Positions 10,936 through 21,500 of a DNA stretch of 64,000 bases are shown piece by piece. The notes below the pieces were generated by a model. That model was not told the origin of the DNA. It searched no databases and saw only the letters and a list, made by a program, of their open reading frames with translations. A program made the translations under genes and the position numbers. The stretch comes from Symbiodinium natans (taxonomy: Eukaryota > Sar > Dinophyceae > Suessiales > Symbiodiniaceae). The first letter of the stretch is position 1. The number at the start of each line of letters is the position of its first letter. Location: positions 62,001 to 126,000 of the forward strand of contig CAJNDS010002484.1 of assembly GCA_905221605.1 (NCBI GenBank). Direction: 5' to 3'.

Positions 10936-11071
10936 TTGGAGGTTCATGGTACTTAGAAACCCTATAAGTACCTACTTCTAACCCAATTGTAACCATGTTA
11001 GGGCACTGAAGGGGCATATAAGTGGGTTATAAGGGCAGTCATAATTGGTTCATATGTACCATGAACCTCCA
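10936..11071. repeat. palindromic element family P4 (136 bp)
   Basis: Begins GGAGGTTCATGGTAC and ends with its exact inverse complement GTACCATGAACCTCC. Inner arms pair less well. Single arms recur at 4698-4712 and, degenerate, near 9231 and 10484. It lies directly left of the (GT)n run and the gap. Confidence 0.7.
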
Positions 11072-11072
11072 G

Positions 11073-11074
<2 letters not shown>

Positions 11075-11168
<94 letters not shown>
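11075..11168. repeat. (GT)n microsatellite at gap edge
   Basis: 47 or so perfect GT units running into the N block. The true length is unknown because assembly stopped here. Confidence 0.95.
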
Positions 11169-11268
11169 NNNNNNNNNNNNNNNNNNNNNNNNNNNNNNNN
11201 NNNNNNNNNNNNNNNNNNNNNNNNNNNNNNNNNNNNNNNNNNNNNNNNNNNNNNNNNNNNNNNNNNNN
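11169..11268. other. assembly gap (100 N)
   Basis: Exactly 100 N, a conventional placeholder for a gap of unknown size. Base composition and repeat content differ on the two sides, so the join rests on scaffolding only. Confidence 0.98.
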
Positions 11269-11412
11269 TTATCTCAGAGTATGATAAATATGATAAGCAA
11301 CTTTTCATAATTATGATAAGTTATTATAATTATGATAAGTTATCATAAGTTATCATACTTATGATAAGGTATCATAATTATGATAAATTGTCATAGTTAT
11401 CATAAGCTATCC
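11269..11412. repeat. AT-rich TTATCATAA hairpin repeat
   Basis: The self-complementary words TTATCATAA / TTATGATAA repeat about every 10-18 bp, giving a highly foldable AT stretch. No coding signal. Confidence 0.75.
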
Positions 11413-11673
11413 TCCTCGCCCTTTCCCGTTAAAAGTGCTTACAGCTTAAAGACCTTAGTACAAAAAACTGTACTAAAGCGCAAAGAAAACAATGCTTATG
11501 ATGCAGAGACTTTGGTACACTATGATGCGTCAAGACACAATGAAATTATGCTTGCGATCTAGACACTGCGCCCTTTGAAAAAATGGCCGCGTGCCAATAT
11601 TGATTGCTTGTAACGGAGTGATTCCAAGTCTTGCTTATCGGGGGGTAAGTGTTCGTAAATTTCACCAAAAACA

Positions 11674-11974
11674 TGACAATTTTTCCGCTGAATATGTGTC
11701 AGTAGAGCCGTGCTACCACAAAAAAAGCATGACACAATTTTCGCGGAATATGTGTCACCAGAGTTCTCTTAGCAACATAAACATGACACTTTTCCCGCGG
11801 AATATGTGTCAGTAGAGCTGTGCTAACACAAAAAGCATGACACATTTTCCGTGGAATATGTGTCAGTAGAGGCGTGCTAACAAAAAAAAGCATGACACAT
11901 TTTCCGCGGAATATGTGTCACGAGAGTTCTGCTAAGACAAAAAGCATGACACATTTTTCGCGGAATATGTGTCA
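11674..11974. repeat. tandem array of a 28-bp palindrome, period 54-56 bp
   Basis: Six copies begin at 11674, 11730, 11784, 11838, 11893 and 11947. Each is a near-perfect dyad: TGACACA, an A/T tract, CCGCGG or a close variant, an A/T tract, TGTGTCA. The linkers are also conserved (GTAGAGCCGTGCTAACAC alternating with CGAGAGTTCTGCTAAGAC types). Symmetry and copy number resemble an array of dimer-binding sites or a hairpin satellite. Function is unknown. Confidence 0.85.
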
Positions 11975-12007
11975 GTAGAGCCGTGCTAACACAAAAAAGC
12001 ATGAGAA

Positions 12008-12079
12008 GTGCACCTATCTGTGAATAGCAAGATTGGTATTTCTAATTAGGGAGAGACAAGGGAGATATATAAAGCTTTG
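12008..12079 (+). repeat. detached fragment of the 1.4-kb repeat
   Basis: Matches the start of the repeat unit found at 13394, 14049 and 15471 (ACCTATCTGTGAATAGCAAG ... GATATATAAAGCTTT) and then stops abruptly in AT-rich DNA. Confidence 0.75.
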
Positions 12080-12192
12080 ATTAAATGATTTACATCATGT
12101 AATTTAAACAATTTAAACAATTCAAATAATGTAAATACATTATATAGTTTAAATAGTTGAAATCCGAAAAGGGGGGGGAACCACCCTCCCCG

Positions 12193-12280
12193 CCCCCTAA
12201 GAATTAAATAATGTAAATAATTTCAATCCGAAACCTCCCCGTCGTACTTAACTTAATCACTATTTAATTCTTGGGAGGGG
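12193..12280. repeat. short inverted repeat, 88 bp
   Basis: CCCCCTAAGAATTAAATA at the left and its near inverse TATTTAATTCTTGGGAGGGG at the right. This is foldback structure between AT-rich DNA and the 87-bp array. Confidence 0.6.
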
Positions 12281-12293
12281 GGGAAGCTCCGGG

Positions 12294-12850
12294 CAAAATT
12301 TGGCCAAATCGAGCCGCGCATTTCTCATCGCATACGAAGAGCTGCCCGATTTGGCCAAATTATGCCCGGAGGCTGCTTGGCAAAATTTGGCCAAATCGAG
12401 CCACGCATTTCTCATCGCCTACGAAGAGCAGCCCGATTTGACCAAATTTTGCCCGAAAGCTGCTCGGCAAAATTTGGCCAAATCGAGCCGCGCCTTTCTC
12501 ATCGCCTACGAAGAGCAGCCCGATTTGGCCAAATTTTGCCCGAAAGCTGCCCGGCAAAATTTGGCCAAATCGAGCCGCGCCTTTCTCATCGCCTACGAAG
12601 AGCAGCCCGATTTGGCCAAATTTTGCCCGAAAGCTGCCCGGCAAAATTTGGCCAAATCGAGCCGCGCCTTTTTCATCGCCTACGAAGAGCAGCCCGATTT
12701 GGCCAAATTTTGCCCGGAGGCTGCTTGGCAAAATTTGGCCAAATCGAGCCGCGCATTTCTCATCGCGTACGACGAGCAGCCCGATTTGGCCAAATTTTGC
12801 CCGCAGACTGTCCGGCAAAATTTGGCCAAATCCAGCCGCACGTTTCCCAT
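12294..12850. repeat. 87-bp tandem repeat with internal hairpin
   Basis: Unit starts at 12294, 12381, 12468, 12555, 12642, 12729 and 12816 show an exact 87-bp period. Each unit carries a perfect inverted repeat (GATTTGGCCAAATTTTGCC / GGCAAAATTTGGCCAAATC, 11-12 nt loop). Because 87 is divisible by three and the unit lacks stops, long frames stay open on both strands (206 codons on +, 184 on -, as a 29-residue repeat). That openness follows from the arithmetic and is weak evidence for a protein. The edge at 12850-12920 holds a different GGGCCC-rich palindrome. Confidence 0.88.
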
Positions 12851-12920
12851 TGTTGGGCCCTTTGGGGCCGTTTTTTTGGGGCCAAATTGGGCCCAAAGGG
12901 CAAATGTTGCCCAAAATTAG

Positions 12921-13393
12921 CCAAAGGAGAAAAAAGAGCCCACTTCATAAACTGTATAAACCTTATAAGTAGTTTTATATAATTCTTTTACCCCACCCCC
13001 CCAGCCCTCCTCCACCTTTCGTGCCCTCTACCTCAAAAACGAAGGCTTGTACTTGCACTTGTACTTGTAATGTACTCTGATAGGCGCAGAGTGTGCCTAG
13101 GTCACTTGAGAAGTTTTGAGTGGTGCAGCAAACCCAGCTGATGCTCATGATTTCTCTGTCTCCCTATATATGGGCGATGGAACGGGTGTCCTTTTTGATC
13201 GTTTTCTGCATCTTCAAGGGAGAAAAAAGGACCCCCCAAGAAGGAAAAGTAACATAAGAAAAAGGGAGGGACATTGAAGAGATCCTCTCTTTACTTAGTC
13301 ATTCCCTGTCATCTCTTCTTATCTGTTGTTTTTCTTAGTCGCTTCAAAACGCAAAATAAGGGAAAGGCGATTTCCTGAAGAGGAGGAAGGGTA
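12921..13393. other. spacer leading into the 1.4-kb tandem block
   Basis: From about 13170 the sequence already matches the tail portion of the 1.4-kb repeat (GGGCGATGGAACGGGTGT..., AAGGGAGAAAAAAGGACC). No gene. Confidence 0.5.
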
Positions 13394-16300
13394 CTGTACC
13401 TATCTGTGAATAGCAAGATTGGCTTTTTCGAATTAGGGAGAGACAAGGGAGATATATAAAGCTTTGCGACAAGTTTTGTCACTCCGTCTCCTTGCTTCCT
13501 GTCTGTTCTTTTCCTTGCAGAGATCAGGGAGAGAGGATAGATAAAGAAGAGTGCCATCTTCTTTGCGCCTTGTTTTGTCTCTCCCTCTCCTTTATTCATC
13601 TCTCTTCTATTCTTTTCTTGGCTCTTCCCATTAAAATTGTGTTCCTTTCATCGCTCCTCTCTCCTTCTCTTTCCCTTCTCTTCTGCTGTTCCCCTTTATA
13701 TGACAAAAAACACAAGAAAGGAAGAACAAGAGGGGAATGGAGGCCCTTTTCCTGTCTTCTCCTGTTGCAATGAATAAGGAAAAGAGCATAGGAGATAAGG
13801 AAGGGAATTGAAGAGTAAATGGGCGATGGAACTGGAACGGGTGTTCCTTTTGAGAGTTTTCTGCATCTTCAAGGGAGAAAAAAGACATCCCCCAAGAAGG
13901 AAAAGTAACATAAGAGATAGGGAGGAAAATTGAAGAGCTCCTCTCTTTACCTAGTCATTCCCTGTCCTCTCTTCTTATCTGTTGTTTTTCTTAGTCGCTT
14001 CAAAAAGCAAAATAAGGGAAAGGCGATTTCCTGAAGAGGAAGAAGGGCACCTATCTATCTGTGAATAGCAAGATTGGCTTTTTCTCATTAGGGAGAGACA
14101 AGGGAGATATATAAAGCTTTGCGACAAGTTTTGTCACTCCGTCTCCTTGCTTCCTGTCTGTTCTATTCCTTGCAGAGATAAGGGAGAGAGGATAGATAAA
14201 GAAGAGTGCCATCTTCTTTGCGCCTTGTTTTGTCTCTCCCTCTCCTTTATTCATCTCTCTTCTATTCTTTTCTTGGCTCTTCCCATTAATATGGTGTTAT
14301 TGTTATCTCTCCTCGCTCCTTCTCTTTCCCTTCTCTTCTGCTGTTCCCCCTTAAATGACAAAAACGCAAGAAAGGAAGAACAAGAGGGGAAGGAGGCCCT
14401 GTTCTTTTCACAATGGATGGGGCAAGTGAGCGGGGTTGGCTCCTTGCCCGTAGACCCTCCCCATGCTTCAGCATATTCTTCCTCTCGCCCTATCGCCTCT
14501 CTGTTCTTTTCCTTGTTCCCAAACGGAAAAAGTGAACGGGTTCCTGAAGACGAGAGAGGGCGCCTGTTTTTCTAATTATAGAGGGAAAAGGGAAAGACAA
14601 GGATGATAGATAAAGAAGAGTGCGATCCGTCTCCTTGTTTCTTGTCTTTTCTCTTCTTTTCAATACCCTTCCAGAAAATTAAAATGGCATCCTTGTTGTC
14701 TCTCCTCTCTCACTTCTCTTTCCCTTCTCTCCTTCTGTTTCCGTTTAGCTGTTAAACCACAATAAAGGAACTTGTATGATAAAGGCAGTGGGAGGGTAAG
14801 CAGAGGGTGACTCCTTGAGTGTGGACCTTGCCATACTTCATCATATCACTCTTTTCGGCCTATCTCTTCTGCTCTTTTCCTTACCCTTCTCCTTTTCATA
14901 ATTCTTCCTGCTTAGTTTTTCTTATTTCGAAAAGAAAAAGGGAAGGGAGAGATAAGGGAGAGGGGATGGATTAAGAAGAGCGCCATCTTCTTTGCAACTT
15001 GTTTTGTCTCTCCTTCTCCTTTATTCATCTCTCTTCCATTCTTTTCTTGGCTCTTCCCATTAAAATTGTGTTCCTTTCATCGCTCCTCTCCCCTTCTCTT
15101 TCCCTTCTCTTCTCCTGTTCCCCTTTATATGACAAACACACAAGAAAGGAAGAACAAGAGGGGAATGGAGGCCCTTTTCCTGTCTTCTCCTGTTGCAATG
15201 AATAAGGAAAAGAGCATAGGAGATAAGGAAGCGAATTGAAGAGTAAATGGGCGATGGAACGGGCGTTTCTTTTGAGAGTTTTCTGCATCTTCAAGGGAGA
15301 AAAAAGGATATCCCCCAAGGAGGAAACGTAACATAAGAGATAGGGAGGAAAATTGAAGAGCTCCTCTCTTTACCTAGTCATTCCCTGTCCTCTCTTCTTA
15401 TCTGTTGTTCTTCTTAGTCGCTTCAACAAGCAAAATAAGGGAAAGGCGATTTCCTGAAGAGGAAGAAGGGCACCTATCTATCTGTGAATAGCAAGATTGG
15501 TTTTTTCTAATTAGGGAGAGACAAGGGAGATATATAAAGCTTTGCGACAAGTTTTGTCACTCCGTCTCCTTGCTTCCTGTCTGTTCTATTCCTTGCAGAG
15601 ATAAGGGAGAGAGGATAGATAAAGAAGAGTGCCATCTTCTTTGCGCCTTGTTTTGTCTCTCCCTCTCCTTTATTCATCTCTCTTCTATTCTTTTCTTGGC
15701 TCTTCCCATTAAAATTGTGTTCCTTTCATCGCTCCTCTCTCCTTCTCTTTCCCTTCTCTTCTGCTGTTCCCCTTTAAATGACAAAAACGCAAGAAAGGAA
15801 GAACAAGAGGGGAATGGAGGCCCTGTTCTTTTCACAATGGATGGGGCAAGTGAGCGGGGTTGGCTACTTGCCCGTAGTCCCTCCCCATGCTTCAGCAAAT
15901 TCTTCCTCTCGCCCTATCGCCTCTGTTCTTTTCCTTGTTCCCAAACGGAAAAAGTGAACGGGTTCCTGAAGACGAGAGAGGGCGCCTGTTTTTCTAATTA
16001 TAGAGGGAAAAGGGAAAGACAAGGATGATAGATACGGAAGAGTGCCATCCGTCCCCTTGTTTCTTGTCTTTTCTCTTCTTTTCAATACCCTTCCAGAAAA
16101 TTAACATGGCATCCTTGTTGTCTCTCCTCTCTCACTTCTCTTTCCCTTCTCTCCTTCTGTTTCCGTTTAGCTGATAAACCACAAGAAGGGAACTTGTATG
16201 ATAAGGGCAGTGGGAGGGTAAGCAGAGGGTGACTCCTTGCGTGTGGACCTTGCCATACTTCATCATATCACTCTTTTCGGCCTATCTCTTCTGCTCTTTT

Positions 16301-16870
16301 CCTTACCCTTCTCCTTTTCATAGTTCTTCCTGCTTAGTTTTTCTTATTTCGAAAAGAAAAAGGGAAGGGAGAGAAAAGGGAGAGGGGATGGATTAAGAAG
16401 AGCGCCATCTTCTTTGCAACTTGTTTTGTCTCTCCTTCTCCTTTATTCATCTCTCTTCCATTCTTTTCTTGGCTCTTCCCATTAAAATTGTGTTCCTTTC
16501 ATCGCTCCTCTCTCCTTCTCTTTCCCTTCTCTTCTCCTGTTCCCCTTTATATGACAAAAACACAAGAAAGGAAGAACAAGAGGGGAATGGAGGCCCTTTT
16601 CCTGTCTTCTCCTGTTGCAATGACTAAGGAAAAGAGCATAGGAGATAAGGAAGGGAAGAGTAAATGGGCGATGGAACGGGTGTTCCTTTTGAGAGTTTTC
16701 TGCATCTTCAAGGGAGAAAAAAGGACCCCCCAAGAAGGAAAAGTAATGCAAAATTGAAGAGCTCCTCTCTTTACCTAGTCATTCCCTGTCCTTTCTTCTT
16801 ATCTGTTCTTTTTCTTATTCGCTTCAGAAAGCAAAATAAGGGAAAGGCGATTTCCTGAAGAGGAAGAAGG
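13394..16870 (+). repeat. ~1.4-kb tandem repeat, purine/pyrimidine-biased
   Basis: The marker GTGAATAGCAAGATTGG occurs at 13406, 14061 and 15484, and as a diverged form at 16885. That gives one short unit of 655 bp and two long units of 1423 and 1401 bp. The short unit lacks the middle section present in the long ones (the part with CTCCCCATGCTTCAGCA). Copies are nearly identical at most positions. Strands are strongly biased (CT-rich tracts with GAAAGGGAAAG tracts), so 60-150-codon frames here are low-complexity artefacts. Confidence 0.85.
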
Positions 16871-18068
16871 GCACTTATCGATTTGCGAAGAGCAAGATTG
16901 GTTTTTTTCTAATTAGGGAGAGACTTGCCCCGCCTGAGCCTCCCTGGCCTGCTTGTTGTGGCCACATTCCGCTACAGTTGCCCCGCCTGAGTCTCCCTGG
17001 CCTGCTTATTGTGGCCACATTCCGGTACAGTTGCGCTTCCAGAAAAATGCCATCCTTGTCATCTCTCCTCTCTCACTTCCCTTTCCCTTCTCTCCTTCTG
17101 TTTCCTTTCAACTGATACAGCGCAAGAAAGGAACTTGTATGATAAGGGCAGTGGGAGGGTAAGCAGAGGGTGACTCCTTGCGCGTGGACCTTGCCATACC
17201 CCCTCCTATCGGCCTATCCCTTCTATTCCTTTCCGTCCCCTTCTCCTTCTCATAGTTCTTCCTTTTTGTTTTCTTATTTCGAAAAGAAAGAGGGCAGGGA
17301 GAGATAAGGGGGAGAGGATAGATAAAGAAGAGTGCCATCTTCTCTGCGCCTTATTTTGTCTCTCCCTCTCCTTTATTCATCTCTCTTCTATTCTTTTCTT
17401 TGCTCTTCCCAGTACAAATGCAATCCTTTTTGTCTCTCCTCTCTCCTTCTCTCTCCCTTCTCTTCTCCTGTTCCCCTTGATGTGACAAAAACACAAGAAA
17501 GGAAGAACAAGAGGGGAATGGAGGCCCTGTTCCTTTCTTTTCCTGTTTCAATGGATGGGGAAAGTGAGCGGGGTTGGCTCCTTGTCCGTAGACCCTCCCC
17601 ATGCTTCAGCAAATCCCTCCTCTCGCCTTATCGCCTCTGTTCTTTCCTTGTTCCCACATGGAAAAAGAAAACGGGTTCCTTTGCATGTTCATTGTTCTTC
17701 CTTTTGTTGTTTATTTGAAAAGGAAAAGAGCAAGAGAAGAAAGATGAAAACGAGCACCATCTTCTCCTAGCCTGATTTTGCACCTCCCTCTCCTGTCTTC
17801 ATTTCTCTTCCATTCTTTTCATTGCTCTTCCCATTAAAATTGCATTCCTTTTGATCTCTCCTCTGATCTGCGAAGAGCAAGAATGGTCTTGTCTTTTGAA
17901 TTATAGAGGGAAACGGGAGAGGCAAGGAAGGGAGAGATGATAGATAAAGAAGAGTGCCATCCGTCTCCTTGTTTCTTGTCTCTTCTCTTCTTTTCAATCA
18001 ATACCCTTCCAGAAAATTAAAATGGCCTCCTTGTTGTCTCGCCTCTCTCACTTCTCTTTCCCTTCTGC
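16871..18068 (+). repeat. degenerate copy of the 1.4-kb repeat with a nested duplication
   Basis: Shares many blocks with the preceding units but is rearranged. It contains a 53-bp tandem duplication beginning TTGCCCCGCCTGAG at 16925 and 16978. It ends where the sequence becomes CCGCAGCCAAACAGCG. Confidence 0.7.
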
Positions 18069-18522
18069 CGCAGCCAAACAGCGACTTTTTCACGCAGGCT
18101 GAAAAAAGAACACGCATACACAGATAGCAAAGAGAAACAAATGAAAATAAGAACAACCAGAAATTCGCAGTTCGTAATGGCGTGCGGCTAGGCCTAGAAC
18201 CGCTGGGCATGAGATTTGCGTGCCATATGTAGGTGTAAATATGTATTTTTGTATTACGATATTTATATTCGCTCTTTTTAAGCAATAAGAAAAACCCAAA
18301 GCTAAATAGACCCTAAAGGCGGCGGGCTCATATTGGTATTGATGCACGAGGCGCACATTACACCACATATAAGCAAGGTACGGTGCATCAACAGACTGTC
18401 ACCCACAACAACATCCCCTCCACAATTCCCACCCAAGAAAAGGCACTGCGCATTTATGTCTACGATCGGCAACCTGCTGTCTACCATTGCTTCTATGGGG
18501 TCCATCGGGACCCTTTGCCCCT
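18069..18522. other. unique leader upstream of the LINE-like ORF
   Basis: No tandem repeat and no clear gene. It probably holds the 5' end or promoter of the element beginning at 18523, but no motif I can name marks it. Confidence 0.4.
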
Positions 18523-21500
18523 ATGACGACGATTCGTGACGTGGTGATCAAGGCAAGGTCTACGACCTTCCTTGATCACCTCAATGCCTATGTTGCTTGT
18601 CGTAGACATCGCGCACGTGTCAGATCCCTCAACAGCATTCTCCTTGCCTACAACCTGCCACTCACCTATCCCACAACACGTGAGCTGAAGCTTGCTCTCA
18701 TGGCCAATGACAGCCGACCTTTTAACCTAATCGCTGCTATCAATCTTCAGCTCCCGACAGAAGAGCTTGAACTTGCACTGAATCTCATAGCTGACAGGCT
18801 TGTTCCTTACTTCGACACGATCCCAAAGGAGCCGTGCAAGCTGCAGGCTGTCGTTAGTTGGAACGTTACCTCGCTGTGTACCTTCGACACTATTGGCCTT
18901 GCCAAGCTTCGTACCATTGGTGCGTTGGCTCACCAAACGCCCGTGCTTTTGCAGGAAACCAAATGGAATGCTGCCTGTTTACACCGATTCAGACAGGCAA
19001 CAGCCAGAATAAATACGATTGCCTCTCTCGCTATTTGGAAGGAATCTGGACACTCTGGAGGAGTTGCTGTCTGTTTGCCACAGGACTATAAAGTCGTAGA
19101 AACTGTTGACCTTGTGCCTGGTTTTGCCCTTGCCGTGCTGGTCAGATTTCGGTCTGTCTGCTACTGGCTCCTGTCGGTTTATTGGCACCCTGATCAATGG
19201 GGGAAGCTTTTCCCTGCACTTAGTGCTTTTGTCAAGGATGCAACTCATGTGGTTGTCCTTGGGGGGGACTTCAATGCTGTTAATCAGCAGAAGGAGGGTG
19301 AGTATGCACATCTCCTTGCTCAAGGCGACATGATTGAATGCAAGTCTGACAGGCCAACTTTCGAGCAAGGCTCTACCTGCAGTCACCTTGACCATTACCT
19401 TATTTCCAGTTCGCTGTACTTGTCCGCCAAGATCTGTTCTGTCTCTTGGAAGCACAAAAAAGTAACTGGAGGACATCACTTGGTAAAGATTCGGTTTCGG
19501 CCGAAGCATAAGCTTGACAAAGATGTCCCGGCGATACCTGTTCGGACAGTTCCTGCTGCGGCTTTTTCTGTTCCACCTGCGACTACTGACTTGCCTGGCA
19601 TCGAGGCTGCGGAGACTAGCCCTTCGCACCTTCTTCTTCGTAAACTAATTAATTGCACTAAAGCCCGCTTGATTGAAGAGCAGAACAATGGTCAAAAACT
19701 CTGCCCTTCTGACGCGCTCGTTGCACAAAAAGCCACATGTTTCTTGTGGCATGCCAACCTACGTGCCCAAACTGGAAACTCAATTGCTGCATTAATTAGG
19801 AAGTTGGTACGCCTTTTGAACAGGAGCACTGGTGCGACTGTCGGTGTCAACGCAAGCACCGTCACATCTTTAGCCAGGCATATCACCATACCCCCTTTCA
19901 CGCCGTCAGGTAATGGTTCAGCCGAGCTCCCGAGACATTGGCTTCAAGAAGCGCTTAATCGGCTACACCTTGGTGCAGAGCTGAAAACTGCCCCCTCACC
20001 AAGTCTTCGTTCCCTGGTTGCTCAAAGAGATTTGCAGGTTGATAAGTCTAAAATTAAGTGGCAGGCCTTCAGGAAAATCTGCCCTCGAATCATCGATTCG
20101 CAACAGGTCAGAAGCGAAAATGGCCAGCTGATCACATCTATGAGTCAGTTTGATGCTGCACTAAGGGCAACTAGAGCCTTTTGGCACCACTTCCCTTGTC
20201 AATACGATAACCAGTGGGACAAACTCCTACAGCCATATGCGCAAAGGGCCCCCTTCGTGCCGGCTGACTTACCAGATGAAAGCATCATCTTCAAGGCCAT
20301 TATTACCACCAAGGATTCTTCCCCGGGTCCCGATGGTGTGCCCTATGCCTTCTATAGGCAAAATCCGAGTTATTTTGCCAACTTACTTGGGGATCATATG
20401 TGGGAGATGTGCTTGTCTCAAGCTGATCATCCGCTTCAGGCCTTAGTCTTCATTCCCAAGGCAGACAAGGGTGCGTACGCGGACAACTACAGGCCACTAG
20501 ACATGCCCGATACTTGTGATCGAATCATTGACTCCGCAATCTACGCTGTCCTTGCTGAGTCTTTCAAAGACTCGCTACATCCTGCCCAGGCTCTTCTTAA
20601 TCACTTCAAAGAACCACAGGCAAATTATGCCCAAATGCAACACTACTTGGAGCTCAAAGATGCCCAGTACACAGTCATGCTTTCCGACTTTGCCAAGGCC
20701 TTTGAACGGGTGAATCCCTGGTGGGTACTACAGTGCTTAGCGGCAAGAGCTGCCCCTGCCTGGATCAAAGCTTACGTCATCCACCTTATGTTTGGGAGGC
20801 GCACCCAGCATAAAGTGCAAGGTTTCTTGCTCGAGCCTATCTCCATCCACCAAGGCCTTGCTATGGGAAGGGCGACTTCTGTTGTCCTTTTCTGTCTCGC
20901 CTTAGATCCCTTGATTTGGGCGCTGCACGACATTTCTTCCTTCATAAGACTAACGGCTTACATGGACGATAACAGCGCTGCCTCCAAAGGCCTGCATTGG
21001 GTGGAAAAGGCACAAAGAACTTTCGAACCAGCGCACAGCGCGGGGTTACAAGTTCTCCGTCACCAATGCTTCCAAGCAGGGTTTATTTCTTTACAGGTTC
21101 TCCCTGGGGATGTCAGAGCATGCATAGCCCAATTTGGTGTCGCTTGGATTGAGTCCAAACAGCTTCCACCGAGCAATACTCTCACCATTGGAGGTCCCTC
21201 ATTGCATCAAGCCTTGTGCTTACTGCTTCAACAGAACATCTACAGCCTCGACCAAGCAATGAGGATGTCCTTGACTAGGCTTGACGTGCGACACGGACTG
21301 CTCTTAGTAAGCGGAAGCAAATGCTACGTCCTGTCTAGCGATATGCTGCTTTGCATGTGCACACAACAGCAAAATTTCCAGGCTTTGTTGGCTTGCATTA
21401 TTGCATCGCCTTGCAAATGCAAATGCAAAACTTCTATTCTTACCAACAAGCCCTTCAAAACTGCTGATATCCTTCTCCTCGACATGACGCCTTGGGGGTC

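Noticed and set aside
11674..11974. CRISPR-like array (28-bp repeats, ~26-bp spacers)
   Set aside because: The spacers are themselves conserved, no cas genes occur, and the context is eukaryotic.
12300..12982. 206-codon + frames as a repeat protein gene
   Set aside because: The period of 87 is a multiple of three and the unit lacks stops in several frames, so openness alone is not evidence; kept as a repeat and a finding.
13309..17718. Frames of 60-150 codons in the 1.4-kb tandem
   Set aside because: Low-complexity Leu/Ser or Arg/Glu peptides from strand-biased DNA, several frames at once.
18979..19629. 216-codon minus frame inside the LINE ORF
   Set aside because: Shadow of the + coding frame with no domain of its own.
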